From: Epinephelus fuscoguttatus
Lineage: Eukaryota > Chordata > Actinopteri > Perciformes > Serranidae
Length of the DNA stretch: 64,000 bases
Reading direction: 5' to 3'
Assembly: GCF_011397635.1 (NCBI RefSeq)
Contig: NC_064765.1
Location: 34,690,019-34,754,018 of the forward strand
Shown piece after piece: positions 25,901 through 38,800 of the stretch. The position numbers and the translations under genes are program-made. Position 1 is the first letter of the stretch. Every line of letters begins with the position of its first letter. The notes beneath the pieces were generated by a model. The model was not told where the DNA came from. It saw only the letters and a program-made list of their open reading frames with translations, and did no database searches.

Positions 25901-26850
25901 ATGCTTCACTGTGGACAGACTTGAGGTTATATTTTGTATGACCTGCTGTGCACCAACCTAAAGACTTTCTAGATTTCAGAAAAAAATTAATTGGAAGTCT
26001 GCCAAGTGAACAGTGCCCCACGTTACCCTAATGACAAAGTCCTTTTCAGGACTCTTCCTATATTTTTTTGATAAAAATATAATTTTCTTTCTCAGAAATC
26101 ATAGGAAACTATGAGACCTACAAAAAATAGCATACTGGTTGAACTTTAACACAGGCTGTAATGGTCAGTGTGTTGTTTTTCCTGTTGCTCAAGCTGTGGT
26201 GTGTGAAATTTTGATACAAAATATTTAAAACTGTTGTAACAAAGTAATGGATTCATGTTTGTGATGTTGGGTTCTGTATTTCTAAGACCTGACAGCATTT
26301 CACTCGACATGTTCACAGTTCTGACCTGAGAGTAGTAACCACATGTTGACATTTGCAGGCATTCCTGGTTCACAGCACAGAGGACAAGGCCATGACACTG
26401 TCAGTACGCCTGCCTGATGAACAGGGGGCACCGCTCGTACACAACCTGATGGTCAAACAACACAAGACATGTGCGTGTTACACACTGATGCAGCTTGTGC
26501 CACAGAGAGCAATTGTAAAAGCTTCAGATAGTAGAAACAGAAAATGCAACATTTGTACAGCAGATAGCAGAGCAGTTACTGATTCATTATTGAATTTTCT
26601 GTCCCAGTTCTCCACTTAGAGGATTCCTCTCTGGTTTTTGATGACATCTTCAAATTGATCTCCTTCTACTGTGCCAGCAGGTAACACATATACAGTGCAC
26701 ATACTGTATATCTGCACATACATGCAGTATGCACATACACAAAATAACAGCATGTGCACACTAATAAAAAACATGACTTTCGTGGATATACATCTCAAAC
26801 AAATGCATATAAGTACTCAAGCCACACATAAACATACATATATGTACAAG

Positions 26851-26885
<35 letters not shown>

Positions 26886-29800
26886 CACACATAGTCACAA
26901 ACACAGTAATATTGTGCTATACTATGTCAGATAATTAAAACTGCTTTTTATTATAAAATCCATCAAACAGGGACATTCTGGCTATTCCATTGAGGTTACC
27001 CCGGGCTATTACCACGGCAACTAAGAAAGAAGAGCTGGAGGTCATCTCTGCCATGGGTGCAGGTAGATAAATCTACATCATTAGTGAACTGAAGTTGGGT
27101 CATTGCTGTAACAAACAGCAAGATACTACAATGAAAGATAGAGGATGAGAGGAATTGCATCATTGCTTCTACTTAGCAGAAATGTTTAAATGAAATATAT
27201 ATTTATGACAGGGCGGCACGGTGGTGTGGTGGTTAGCACTCTCGCCTCACAGCAAGAGGGTTGCCGGTTTGATCCCGGGCATGGGAGCCCTTCTGTGCAG
27301 AGTTTGCATGTTCTCCCCGTGTCAGCGTGGGTTCTCTCCGGGCACTCCGGCTTCCTCCCACAGTCCAAAGACATGCAGATTGGGGACTAGGTTAATTGAT
27401 AACTCTAAATTGTCCATAGGTGTGAATGGGCGTGAATGGTTGTTTGTCTCTATGTGTCAGCCCTGTGATAGTCTGGCGAACTGTCCAGGGTGTACCCTGC
27501 CTCTCACCCGATGTCAGCTGGGATAGGCTCCAGCCCCCCTGCGACCCTCAAGAGGATGAAGCAGTTAGAAGATGAATGAATGAATGAATATATTTATGAC
27601 AGCATGCATGAAAATACACAGACAGAATGTAAAAAAGACAGCATATTTCTGGCTGTAATGTATGCATTATATCATATTTACCTATCATCTTTAGCATAGA
27701 AAGGTTCTTTGGTGCGCTGTAAAGGATTTAATATGTGTCCCCTTACACTTTTTTAAATTTTAACTTAGTAGACACAATATGAAAAAAATAATTCAACATT
27801 TTGGAAACAGGTTATTCATGTTTTAGCCAAAGCTAGGGTAATACCTTACTGAGATCTATACCTTTCCAATTTCTGTCAAATATTAAGCAATAGCCAGGAG
27901 GTGATTAGCTTAGCTTAGCATAAAGACTCACAGCAGGGGGAAACAGCTATCCTGGCTCGATTCAAAGGGAACAAAATTTATCTACCAGCACCTGTAATCA
28001 CTCACCATTAAGAAGTTATATTTTGTTTATTTAATCGGTAGAAAAAACAAAGTCTAATTATTTATGAGCAGGACTATTTCTTGCCTAGTTGCAGTGACTT
28101 CCCTCAGTCTCCATCGGTATCATAGTAACAACGAGACTCCAGGAAGTCAATGCACTGGGTCAAAGCCCCCAGGAACAGAGCTGTGGGGTGCTGCAATTTT
28201 GGCATATTGGCCGCACAGGGTGTTGCAACTTCAGCGTTCATCATGTTGCACACCCTGACCTAACCGGCATTCTTCCTATACGCACTCACTGGAAAAGAAA
28301 CAAATGTAAAACAATGATGATTTTATTATTGGAATTTGATCCAATTGCTTCCGTAACATTTGCGGGGAGTGAACAGGAAGTTAGCCAGCTTGGCCAGTGG
28401 AGGCATGCATGTTTTATTAGATCTGAAACCGGATCCTAAGATTAGACCTATCCAGTCCAGTGAGAATTACTCACCTATGGTGCATACGCCAAATAAGTTT
28501 CTAGCTTCCGGGTTTACCTCTGTCTGTCGCCCTAGTTTTGGCAGCCGATTCAACATGTTGAATTGGTGTCAGAGATGGCAAAGCATGTCGGTGAGTGAAA
28601 ACCCTCTGATTGGCAGTTTAGCTCAGTGCAAGAGAAGAGGAAAGGAAGTTAGGAAAGTAAACAAATGGCTTAAGTCAAGAGAGCATGAAATGAAAACTTT
28701 TTACATTAAGTAAGTTGTTTTTTTTTTAGCAATTGAGCTCTTTAGCAGAAACTGTTAATAGTTGTTTATGTTATGGTAAAAATGGTAAAAATCATTTGTT
28801 ATTTCAACACTGGGTTCTGTTGTTAATGTGCTAACTGGCTAACTAGTGTCTTTAATTTGTACTGTTGGTCATCCAGTTTCCCTTTTTAAATGACGACTGC
28901 AGACTACCACTTCCTGCTGGTATGGAGAGTTATTTCCTCTTACCCAGGTGTAGCTCGTACATGCTAGTTGGCTATAGTCTTTGTGGTGTGTATAAATGAA
29001 ACTCTTTGACCGAGACACATGTGATGTGAGGCAAGGCCACTAGTTCTTTGATGTTGTTTGATATGTCTGGGCCTGTGGACTAGATTTTGAACTCACTCTC
29101 TTGGCTCAAGGACAGTTTTACAAAAGCCACATCAACAATTCGTAATGTAAACAGGCATTATTTATCTTGTTTGCAGTTCAAGGTGTCCTGTCAACAGTTT
29201 TACAGATGTCTCTTTTATCATGTTGGTCTATGGTAAAAATGCCTTTTGGGGCATGAGGGATATTTTTTTCTGTAACACCATGAGTGGCCACTGGGAAAAA
29301 TTGAAAGCAAGGATGAGTGGCACTCCAAGGGGCCTGAGCGAAAGTCTGGGATGCGCTTGTGCTCAACCAGTTTGGCTGAAGGAGGACTATAGTGCACATA
29401 CTGATGGCCCACAAATGCAGAAGTGTTAGAAGGCCTGTAGAGGCTTTTCCTTGCGCTCAGAGAGCAACTTTAATATGAATGTAAACCTTGTGCTAGTAAC
29501 TTTTCCAATGTCAATAATAAACCATTGAGCCAAGTTTTCATATAATCATACAATGTGAGACAGTGATAACAGAGAAACAAAAAATACACATTATCAAAAT
29601 AAGGAAAGTAACTGAGTGACAAATCAGTGCAAAGCAATAACAGCGACTGCATGTGTTGCAGATTTCTGGACATCTGATCTGAACCAGCAGGCAAAGGACC
29701 AGGACCTGGTTTTGGATCAGAGCCACAGCAGACTGTTCTTGTATGTCAACCCAGTCCCAGTGGAGGAGAGCCCCAACAAAGACCTGAACCCCTCCTCTAT

Positions 29801-32800
29801 CTCCAAACTTGATATCATCACCAATCAAAACATCACATCCTCCCTACAGAATGGAGAAGCCCCACAGAAGATCAATACAGAGGTTAAAGGTCAGACTAAA
29901 ACTACGACCAACCAGGAGATTAAATACAAGCGCCCCCCACCCCGACCCCCCAGCCTTGGCTCAGGGATGGGCCTCCTCTTCTCCTCTCCCCCCTTGCTTC
30001 ACTCTTCATCCTCTGCACCTCCAGCAGCTGAGAAAAAAGAGGAAGGAAAGGGAGGAGTAGGGGAGAGAGAAGAGAGGAAGTCAATGTCGACATCACTTAC
30101 TCCTTCAAGGCCTCCTGTCCCCCTGCAGAACCGAGCCGCTCCCCCACTGCCTCCTGCTCCTCTCCGTCGCACCTCCTCCAGGAAAAGCACTGACCGAGAG
30201 GTAGGAGAGGGGACGGAGAGAGAGAAGGGACAAAATCCTGCAAAGAAAACTGAGAGAGAGGGGGGAGGAGAGAGAGAAGAGAGAGGAGAGGAGAAAGCAG
30301 GAAGTAAATCAGGTCAGCTGGGTGAGGGGGGTGAACAAGAGAACAGCAGCCAGCATCAGGAGGAGGAGGTAAAAAAGGACAAGGAAAAGACAGAGAAAGA
30401 GGATGAGAAGGAGGAAAAAGAAATGAAAACAGATAAAGAGGAGGACAAACCAAAATCCAGCTCCCCCTGTCCACCATCAGTGAAAAAACCGTCCCGTCCA
30501 GTCCCTCCGCCAAGGAGGAAACCCTGTTCCCCTGATGCACCTGTGTGCCCCAACCAGGCTGGAGGAGGATTAGCCAATCAGAGTGCTGGGATGAGAGTGC
30601 CCCCTCCCTCCCCGGCACGGCGGCCTGATGTGTCACTGTACTCACCACAGGGGGGTGCTGTGCTGGGAACTGACCCTGACTCCTGCTCTACTAGCAGCAC
30701 AGAGGAAGAAGGAGAGCTGAACCAGGAACAGGAGCAAAATCACAAGTAGGTCTGGCCCCGCCTCCCTTAGTTACTGTTGCTATGCCTGTCAAGCTGTCCA
30801 CACAGCATATATTTTAAGTTTACAATAGCCAGGTTTCTGTTTCAATGTAGCACAAAGTTCAGAAAATCAGTAAAAGAAAATGCCAATTAATTTCCATTTC
30901 AAGGCACCCAGTAGCTCAGTGGGTCGAGCAGACACCCCAAAGGCAATGTCCTTGCCACAGGTTTGATTCTCACTTACGGCCCTTTGCTGCATGTCATCCC
31001 CTCTCTTTCACACTTAACCTGTCCGAAATAATAATTAATGCCTGTTTCCACCCACTGCTGATATATTAATATCAGGAGTTGGGTTCTTAAATGTAGACAC
31101 AGCAAAGCTGTTTCTCATGTCTATAGGCGGAGCAGGAGGGTGGCTGTCCTCTAAAGAAATCTAATATAACTGAGTATATGTTCTGATGTTAACCTGATAT
31201 TCAGTTCAGGTTATTGAAGACCACCTTTACTTGCATTGTTGGGGGTCCTTGATTTGCAGTTAGAGCAGCCCAGATTGGATTCAGATGTAGGAGATTTATT
31301 CTAGCAGTGTATAACAAAAATAGGTTTCAGGATTAGTTATGCTATTTACACTAAACTCCTACCCTGTCTTTGTTTTGTAACTTGAAAATAGTGACATCAG
31401 CTTATTTTTGCCCCTTTTTAGGTAGCAGGAGTGAAAAGTAGTCGTCTTCAACATTTGTTGTGTTCTGGTTTCAGAATGGTGAAGACAGTTGGAGAACAAT
31501 TATATGCAAAATAAGATGTAGGCACTACATTTTTTTTCTTGGCAACTATCATGTTTTTCCTCACATGATGTACAGATTTTTAAAAAAAAATGTATTCTAT
31601 TTTTCTATCATCTCAAATGGCTGGAAAAAAAGCTCATATAACTGCCATAGATAGGGTTGAACCCCGAATGTTTACTGGATTTGGCTCCACTAATGATTTC
31701 TACAGGCTCAGCCATGGTTTTTACCAGCTAAAATAAACACTGTCACTGGTCATTTTAGTAGCTGTAGCAAGCTAGTTAACTAGTCAATCCTAGTATGATA
31801 AGGAAAAATGTAAGATCAGAGCTTCTAGTTGTATTTAACCTGTAACTACACAAACTAATGTTGTATTAAATGCTTCTCATAAAGGGTTACTACTGTGGGT
31901 ACTGAAATGATTAACCATACACAATTGCAGTTGGTGTTACACTGTAAAATCTGACAAATTTATCTGACTTTTAAAAAAACAAAGATTGCCTTGAAAAAGT
32001 TAAGTACATACAATGATTAGCCTGACGTTATGTTTACTTTATAACTACTGGGCTTGTGTTTATAAGTAAACTATCAAGGTAACTGGGTTCCTAGATTTTT
32101 ATAGTAAGATCACCTTGTCAGAGTTCACAGTGGAGCATATAAACACACTCCTTTCTCTTTTACTTTTGCATTTTTGGTTTTCCAAATGCTAAAAACAGAC
32201 ACCAACATTTAATTCAAATGCTAATGTGGACTAGCTACTGAGGTGTCTTTGGCGTAAAAATGCATGTGTGCTTATGAGTCTTACCACTTCATAGCATTGC
32301 AGTGAAGTCATGTTTTTATAAATGATGTGGCTGAGTAGATGCACATACAGTACATTAAGATGAAGAAGGTTTCCAGAGCAGATACTAGAGCAGATCTCAT
32401 AGATAAGATGCAAGTCCCTCAAGAGCAGATCAGTGTGTACAGTTTTTCTTTTGATGAACTGTGTAAAATGTTAATGTCAAGATCAGGTTACCTATCCATG
32501 GGTAGAAATCAGTGGGGGCGGGGGGTCTGGAACACTATCCCTGGGAAAAACAGTTGTACCCCATAGCATACCATTGTAAACATGACTCTAAAATTAAAAA
32601 ATAGTAATATCCTGCCTAACAGTGTACAAGAATATGATAATGATTTTTCTTTGGGAGTTCACTTATATGTAAAGTTAAATTAAAAGATTCCACTACATGC
32701 AAGGATGGAAGGGCAGCTACATTCTCAGGCCAAAAACTACTAATACACAGTTTAGTACATGTGGATTAGACATGGAGAATACCAGGATGTTCAAGGTTGC

Positions 32801-35800
32801 TTGTTGTTCATTAACACAAGCACGAACTCTGTACAGTTCAGATCATCAAAACATGTTGAGCTATGTGTACAAATTGACACATCCCTGTACACAGGGTCTC
32901 AGACGAGCAGAGACTAGGCCTCATAATCAGTTGGTACCACTGTGTTGGTCAGAGGAATCAAAGTCACGAGTCATGCTTTGCAGAAAGTTTCTATATTTGA
33001 ATATTTCTCAAAGAGTGTCATCTGTCACAAGGACATGAATCAAACACTATGCTGGAGAGGACTATTAGTCCATGTAAGATGAAGAAACACCTAAGAAAAG
33101 GACTTACTGTATATTTCTTTCCAGTCGCCCTGCAGGGAGCCGCAGCCCCAAGGCAGCAGTTAGAAGAACTCCCACCACTGTCATGTTGGACCGAGCCCGC
33201 TACCGCCTGTCCACCGTCCTCACCGGCCTCATCAGCCATGACCGCCGCCTCACACAGCGCATCGTAGAGCTGGCCAGGGACCCTCTGAGCTACTTTGGTA
33301 ACCTAGTGAGTACACAGGGTTTCTGAATTTGACAATTTGATTTGACAGTCACCTTATATCTTTGGATTTCTCAGGATAACAACATCAACCAAAAGTCTAA
33401 AGCACAAATGGAATCGAATTAAGTTTTCATATTTTCTATTTAGGTAAAAGAGCACCGTGCATTCACCTTGGAGACCATGTCCAAACACCTGTCCTCCACT
33501 GAGCTGTTACAGGAAATCAGACAGATGATGACTCAACTGAAGAGTTACCTGCTGCAGAGTACAGAGCTGCAAGCTATGCTGGAACATCAGTACACACAAG
33601 AAAAACTGGGTAACTCTAAAACTTGTTTTATTTATAATGTTTTTATTAGTAGTATTCAATGGAATTCTTAAAATCTTATGTAGGAGTTACTGTGTGGGGA
33701 ATTTGCAAAACTGTTATGTCCTTTGTATATCTTACCTATTTATATTGTACTAGTCAGCCTGTGAAAACAGTTGCGTAATGTCTTCTGTCTTTGTACAATG
33801 TAAAATCTGAAAACATAACCCTAATGATGTCATATGGGGTAATCTCTGGGTTTGTAAAGTACACATTCATAACAGTAAGCCTGCGTAAGGAACTGGAAAT
33901 GTAGGATGCTGCATTTTAGGAATTTGATCTAAATTTAGGATATCTCAACCTCTGCTGCTTCAATTTTGACCTTTTTTCTTAAAAATCTGTCACTCTTGAG
34001 TAACACTACTTTATGGTAGTGCAATACTACAATTGCTGAAGTGCCACTTTCAACAGCATTAAAATACCTTAAATGAACAGTTCACCCCAAAATCAAGAAT
34101 ACATATTTTCCCTCTTATATGTAGAGCTATTTATCAGCCAAGATAATTTTGATGCGAGTTGCCGAGTGTTGGAGATATCAGTCGTAGAGATGCCCGCCTT
34201 TCCTCCAGTGTAATGGAACTAGATGGCACTTTGGGCACCACAAGTTTGTGTTTGTAACAGTGTGAGATGTAAACACTGGGGGCATCCTCCTCATCTGAGC
34301 TGTAATGTTAGCTAGCTCTGTGGTATTAGGTGAGCTCACAGTAGATGCATGCTTCCTTCCGCACTATGATACAGTCGTTGGGTGTAGTTTGGTAGAAAGA
34401 AAATAGTTCCTACATGAAACTGCTCACAACAAGGTCTGTGGATTATCTTGAATGACTGGGTCATGATTTCTGGGAAGAGACATTGCTGTTGAGTTTTTAA
34501 ATTTATTTTTTTTTTAACTGCCCCTTTAAATGAGGCTGGTTTTTGGGGACATTTTTAGAACATAATGTTTTCCACCCATGATGAGGTGAATGAGGATGCA
34601 AAGCTGTTTAATATTGTCATAAGTACTAGCTAACAATTTTTGGATTTATTGTAACACCTGTACAGTCTAATAGAATCCAATAGATCAAACCCACAGTAGT
34701 TTGAAGTTTGACGGCTCACACAATATTGTCAACTTTTTGCTAAGACTTGAGTTATAGAGGTGTTGGTTGAACCATACAGTCCATTTGTTTTAAGGGCGTC
34801 GATAGAAGGGTTATTGTCCATTGTTGTCCATTGAACAAGACAGAAATTTAGAAACATATTGAATTAATTATACGTGTGTGTGTGTCCATGCAGAGAACAT
34901 AGTCGAAGCTGCTCTGTGTAAGAGTGTACTGAAGCCACTGAGGGAGCCAATTTACCAGAGTCTGGAAAAACTGCACACCAACGACAACAGCCTGAAACAG
35001 CTGGCACAGAACCAGGTAGGACTGGCCATGAGCACTGCTGCAGTACCACAGCTTCAAGAGACTACACACAGTGCTGTGCAGCACACTTGTATTCAGACAA
35101 GTAGAGGTCGCAGTAGCAGTTGTGATGCTGAGGGTGTGTGTGTTGTTGTGTGTGTCAGTCTGTTGTCCTAGGCAGCACCACCACAGCATTAGGAATAACC
35201 ACAGCCGTCCCCGAGGCCTCTGCTATGGAGAAGATCAGCATCAAACTAAACAATCTCCATCTGGAGTATTCTCCCCAGAAAAAGATTGAGCATATGCTGA
35301 AGGCCTGCAAGATCATCTATGACTCCATGTCTGTCAGCTGTCCAGGTCAGAACAGTCCTTAAACCCCTAATGTTTTTCTAATGTCGCATTTGTTTTTTGT
35401 AAAACAAGAAGTGAACTTACCAGGAGACATGTTTGTTGCTTCTTGCTTGTGTTCAATTAATGTACTACTTCAAGATGGCACTCAAGTTTTAGGGACCCCC
35501 TTTGCCACTGTTACTGTCACTCAAATTAACACAAACCGAGCAGGAAACAAGACTTAAAAATACCACAAAGAGATGCAAAGGAACTGCAAAGAGACACAAA
35601 ATAACTACAAAAAGGGATCAAAACAACCAGAAAGCGACACAAAACAACAAAAAAAGGAGCAAAAGCACCACAAAATCTGTGTAACCTGCTCCTATGTAAA
35701 AGGAGTGGTGGGGTCTCTTTCATATCTGTGCCCAGGGGCCCTTTATCTCATAATCCACCTATGCTCCTCAGGTGAGTTTTGGGCCCCATAGAGAGCGTTA

Positions 35801-38800
35801 GCATTTGAGTCCTTCTCTGGCTGAAACACGGTCTTCCTGCCAACTATTAGACTAATTTAAGAAAAATGTATTCATCATACTAAAGCTGTTTCTGTCATTA
35901 TGACTGTCTATGGAAAATGGGCTTTTTGGGCCAGTGGGCATCATGTAAGCCTGCCAGAAGAAAATGTTGGCATTGTGTCCGTGCAAGTTTCTACACGGAC
36001 ACATTACATTTGTATGTTTCTCTACCATATCTCATATCAACATTTCTAAAAAGACGTAGGTCAGATTACAAGCATGTGAGCTGAGTTTCTCATCAGGAGG
36101 AGTTTCAACCATAGACTGTACATAAAGATGAATGACATGACAGCTCCCCAAAAGTGAAGCTGAAACATCTTGGTTGCCCCCTGGTGGCTGGCTGCAGTAT
36201 AGGTCATAAAGCCCTCCCTCTCCAAGTGGATGGAACACAGGCCAAACTAAAATCTCAAAGTGTCACACGTCAAATACATTTTTCCTAAAGATGGTTTCTC
36301 ACTGAAGGTAGTTTTTATCATGCTGCTGTACATTCAAGGGTTTGTTTCTCTGATAAGTTTGGTTTTAATTAGTTTTTTAATGCCATAAAACAGGGATTTT
36401 CCAACATGATTGACACCTGTGTAAGACAATCTGTGGGCTTGCATTCGATGGTGATGCTCGTGATTGGTCGCACAGGTGTATGGGCAGGAAACTTGATATT
36501 GCGGAGATCACTTTTATGCAGACTCTGGCTTTGAATGATGTCATCAGAGCAAGATGGCAGCGGCCATATCTGTGATATTTTAGCCTCACTTATGTACAGT
36601 AGGGTAAGTGGAGATGCATCATCCATATTAATATACAGTCTATGGAGTCAACATATCTCATACATATGAAATATACGAATTAAACTTATCCCTGCTTTGC
36701 TGAAATGTACACTGCCAACATTTATTCTGGCTATCAGGATGCATAAACTGCAATTCCAACTGTGGCCACTATGCTAAAGTCATCTCAAAGGCCAGTGCTG
36801 TTCCTCTGAGCTTTTGTGGGTCTCAACAGACTCAAGGGAGTCTTAAAAAATGAAGGAAAATTCAGTGTGCACATGGCATACTACAAAAACTGCACATCGC
36901 CGATCTGCTGTTTTTAGACTAACATGAAGAAGTGTTTAAACCTCTCAAAAATTGTTTCCCCTCTGGAGTCAAAGTGTTTATGTGTGTGTGTGTGTGTGTG
37001 TGTGTTTAGGGCGGGCCCATGGAGCTGATGACTTCCTGCCAGTAATGATGTACGTCCTGGCTAGATCCAATCTATCCGCCCTGCAGCTGGATGTTGAATA
37101 CATGATGGAATTGATGGATCCATCATTATCACTAGGAGAAGGTACCCAGTAAATATTTGAGCAGTTTTTCCTGTTGACATGTCTATGTGTTCGTCACATT
37201 GTTGATCATGCCTGTGTATGAATGTGTGTGTAGGTTCCTATTATCTGACCACCACCTATGGCGCTTTGGAGCACATTAAGACTTTTGACCAGCAGAGGTC
37301 AGCAACACGGCAGCTCAGCAGAGAGGTTCAGGACTCCATCCACCGCTGGGAGAGACGACGCACGCTCAACCAGGAACGCATGGCCCAAGGATCTGTTCGG
37401 GTACACACACAAACAAATACACACACACACACACACACAGAGAAGACATAATCAACAAGGGCACAGTGTTTGACCTAACACGTCTCAGTGGCTCACACGC
37501 AGAAAGAGACAATGAGGAACGATGCTGCCAGTCTTAGTATGGCTCAAAGCACAATATGAGATATCATTAACTAATATTTACAAATGACCACATAAGAACA
37601 AACACATATATACATGATGTAATGTACTTACATTTGGGGGGAAAAATGAAAACAATGAAGCAAAGAAGTATCCAAACTGTGTGACACTCACACAGACTCA
37701 CATATAGGAACAAGCTGACATGTGTCCATACATGTATCTGAGTGTAACTTTTTGTGTGTTTCTGTGGCACAGGACTTTCTGACAGTGTGTTGTCCAGAGA
37801 TTGGAGCAAACCCAAAGACTCTTGGTGTCCTCCCCACTACGACAATGCAACAGCTGGCTGAGCAGTGTGCTGCAAGATTTGAACAAGGTCTGAAAGACAC
37901 TGTCACATATTACATTTGTTTTATTCACCACAGTTCAGTTCCTGACCCCCAATTAAGACTGTTTTAAAGTGCAGTTGTGCAATTTAATAATACACTTACA
38001 TAAAATTGGGGGACTTGCAAGAAACAGATTTTTAAAAAGACTGATCAACACTGATCCAGCAGAGGATGACATATCCTGACTTTTAGTCCTTGATATGGGT
38101 CAAGCCCTAAAACAGCAGGAACCTACACTTCCCATAATGCAACTCAATACAGTAAATCATCAGGGTTACATTATAAATGTGCTCCTGAGCAAAAGAAGAC
38201 ATTGTACAACTGTTTTTTACAGGTTGAATAGCACAACCCATGGCGAGTAAACTGACCTTGATGTGTAAAATCTGTGCAATGTCCCTTTAATTATATAAGA
38301 AAACAAGCACAACTGATAGCAAGAGCAATGAATGAAAGCTTCAGTGGTGATACCGTGGGTCAGTATAGCATTATCAGTGGTATCTGCTGCATCAGCATGG
38401 AACAGAGCAACAGCAATTAGCTAGCCAGTGGGACACACACACACAGGAAGTCACATCTTCAACGTGTGCGCTGACTGGCGTCTACCGGGGGCTTTTTTCT
38501 CTGGTCAGGATGCCATTACTCCATGTATCTTTACATAGTTAACAGTTGTTTGTTGCTGTTTTTCTGCTCAGAATGTTGTATACAGAACCTTTAAGTTCTC
38601 CTGTGTCAAGAATTTGTTCTTGACTATTAAATCATCATTTTATATTATTATTCTGTTGGTAACATCATGCCTCCTTGCTTCTTTCCTACAGAATCCTACA
38701 TGCTCAGTGTATATAAGGATGGTGTTAACCAGCTTCTGGCTCCTTCAGAGCTGGCCCTCAGTGTCAAGAACAACTCCCAACCTGGAGCCTACTGCTTTGT

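Noticed and set aside
27212-27290. tRNA gene from A- and B-box text
   Set aside because: No cloverleaf forms, and a long body, tail and target duplications follow; it is a SINE head.
30097-30648. 183-codon frame on the - strand
   Set aside because: It is the antisense shadow of the purine-rich rin3 exon 6; the sense frame matches RIN proteins.
35172-35190. Acceptor ag at 35170-35171 for rin3 exon 10
   Set aside because: It puts exon 10 out of phase and meets a stop quickly; the upstream acceptor at 35157-35158 keeps the RIN-like frame.
35545-35680. Possible CRISPR-like array from short regular repeats
   Set aside because: Units are diverged, contiguous without spacers, and in a fish intron: an ordinary minisatellite.
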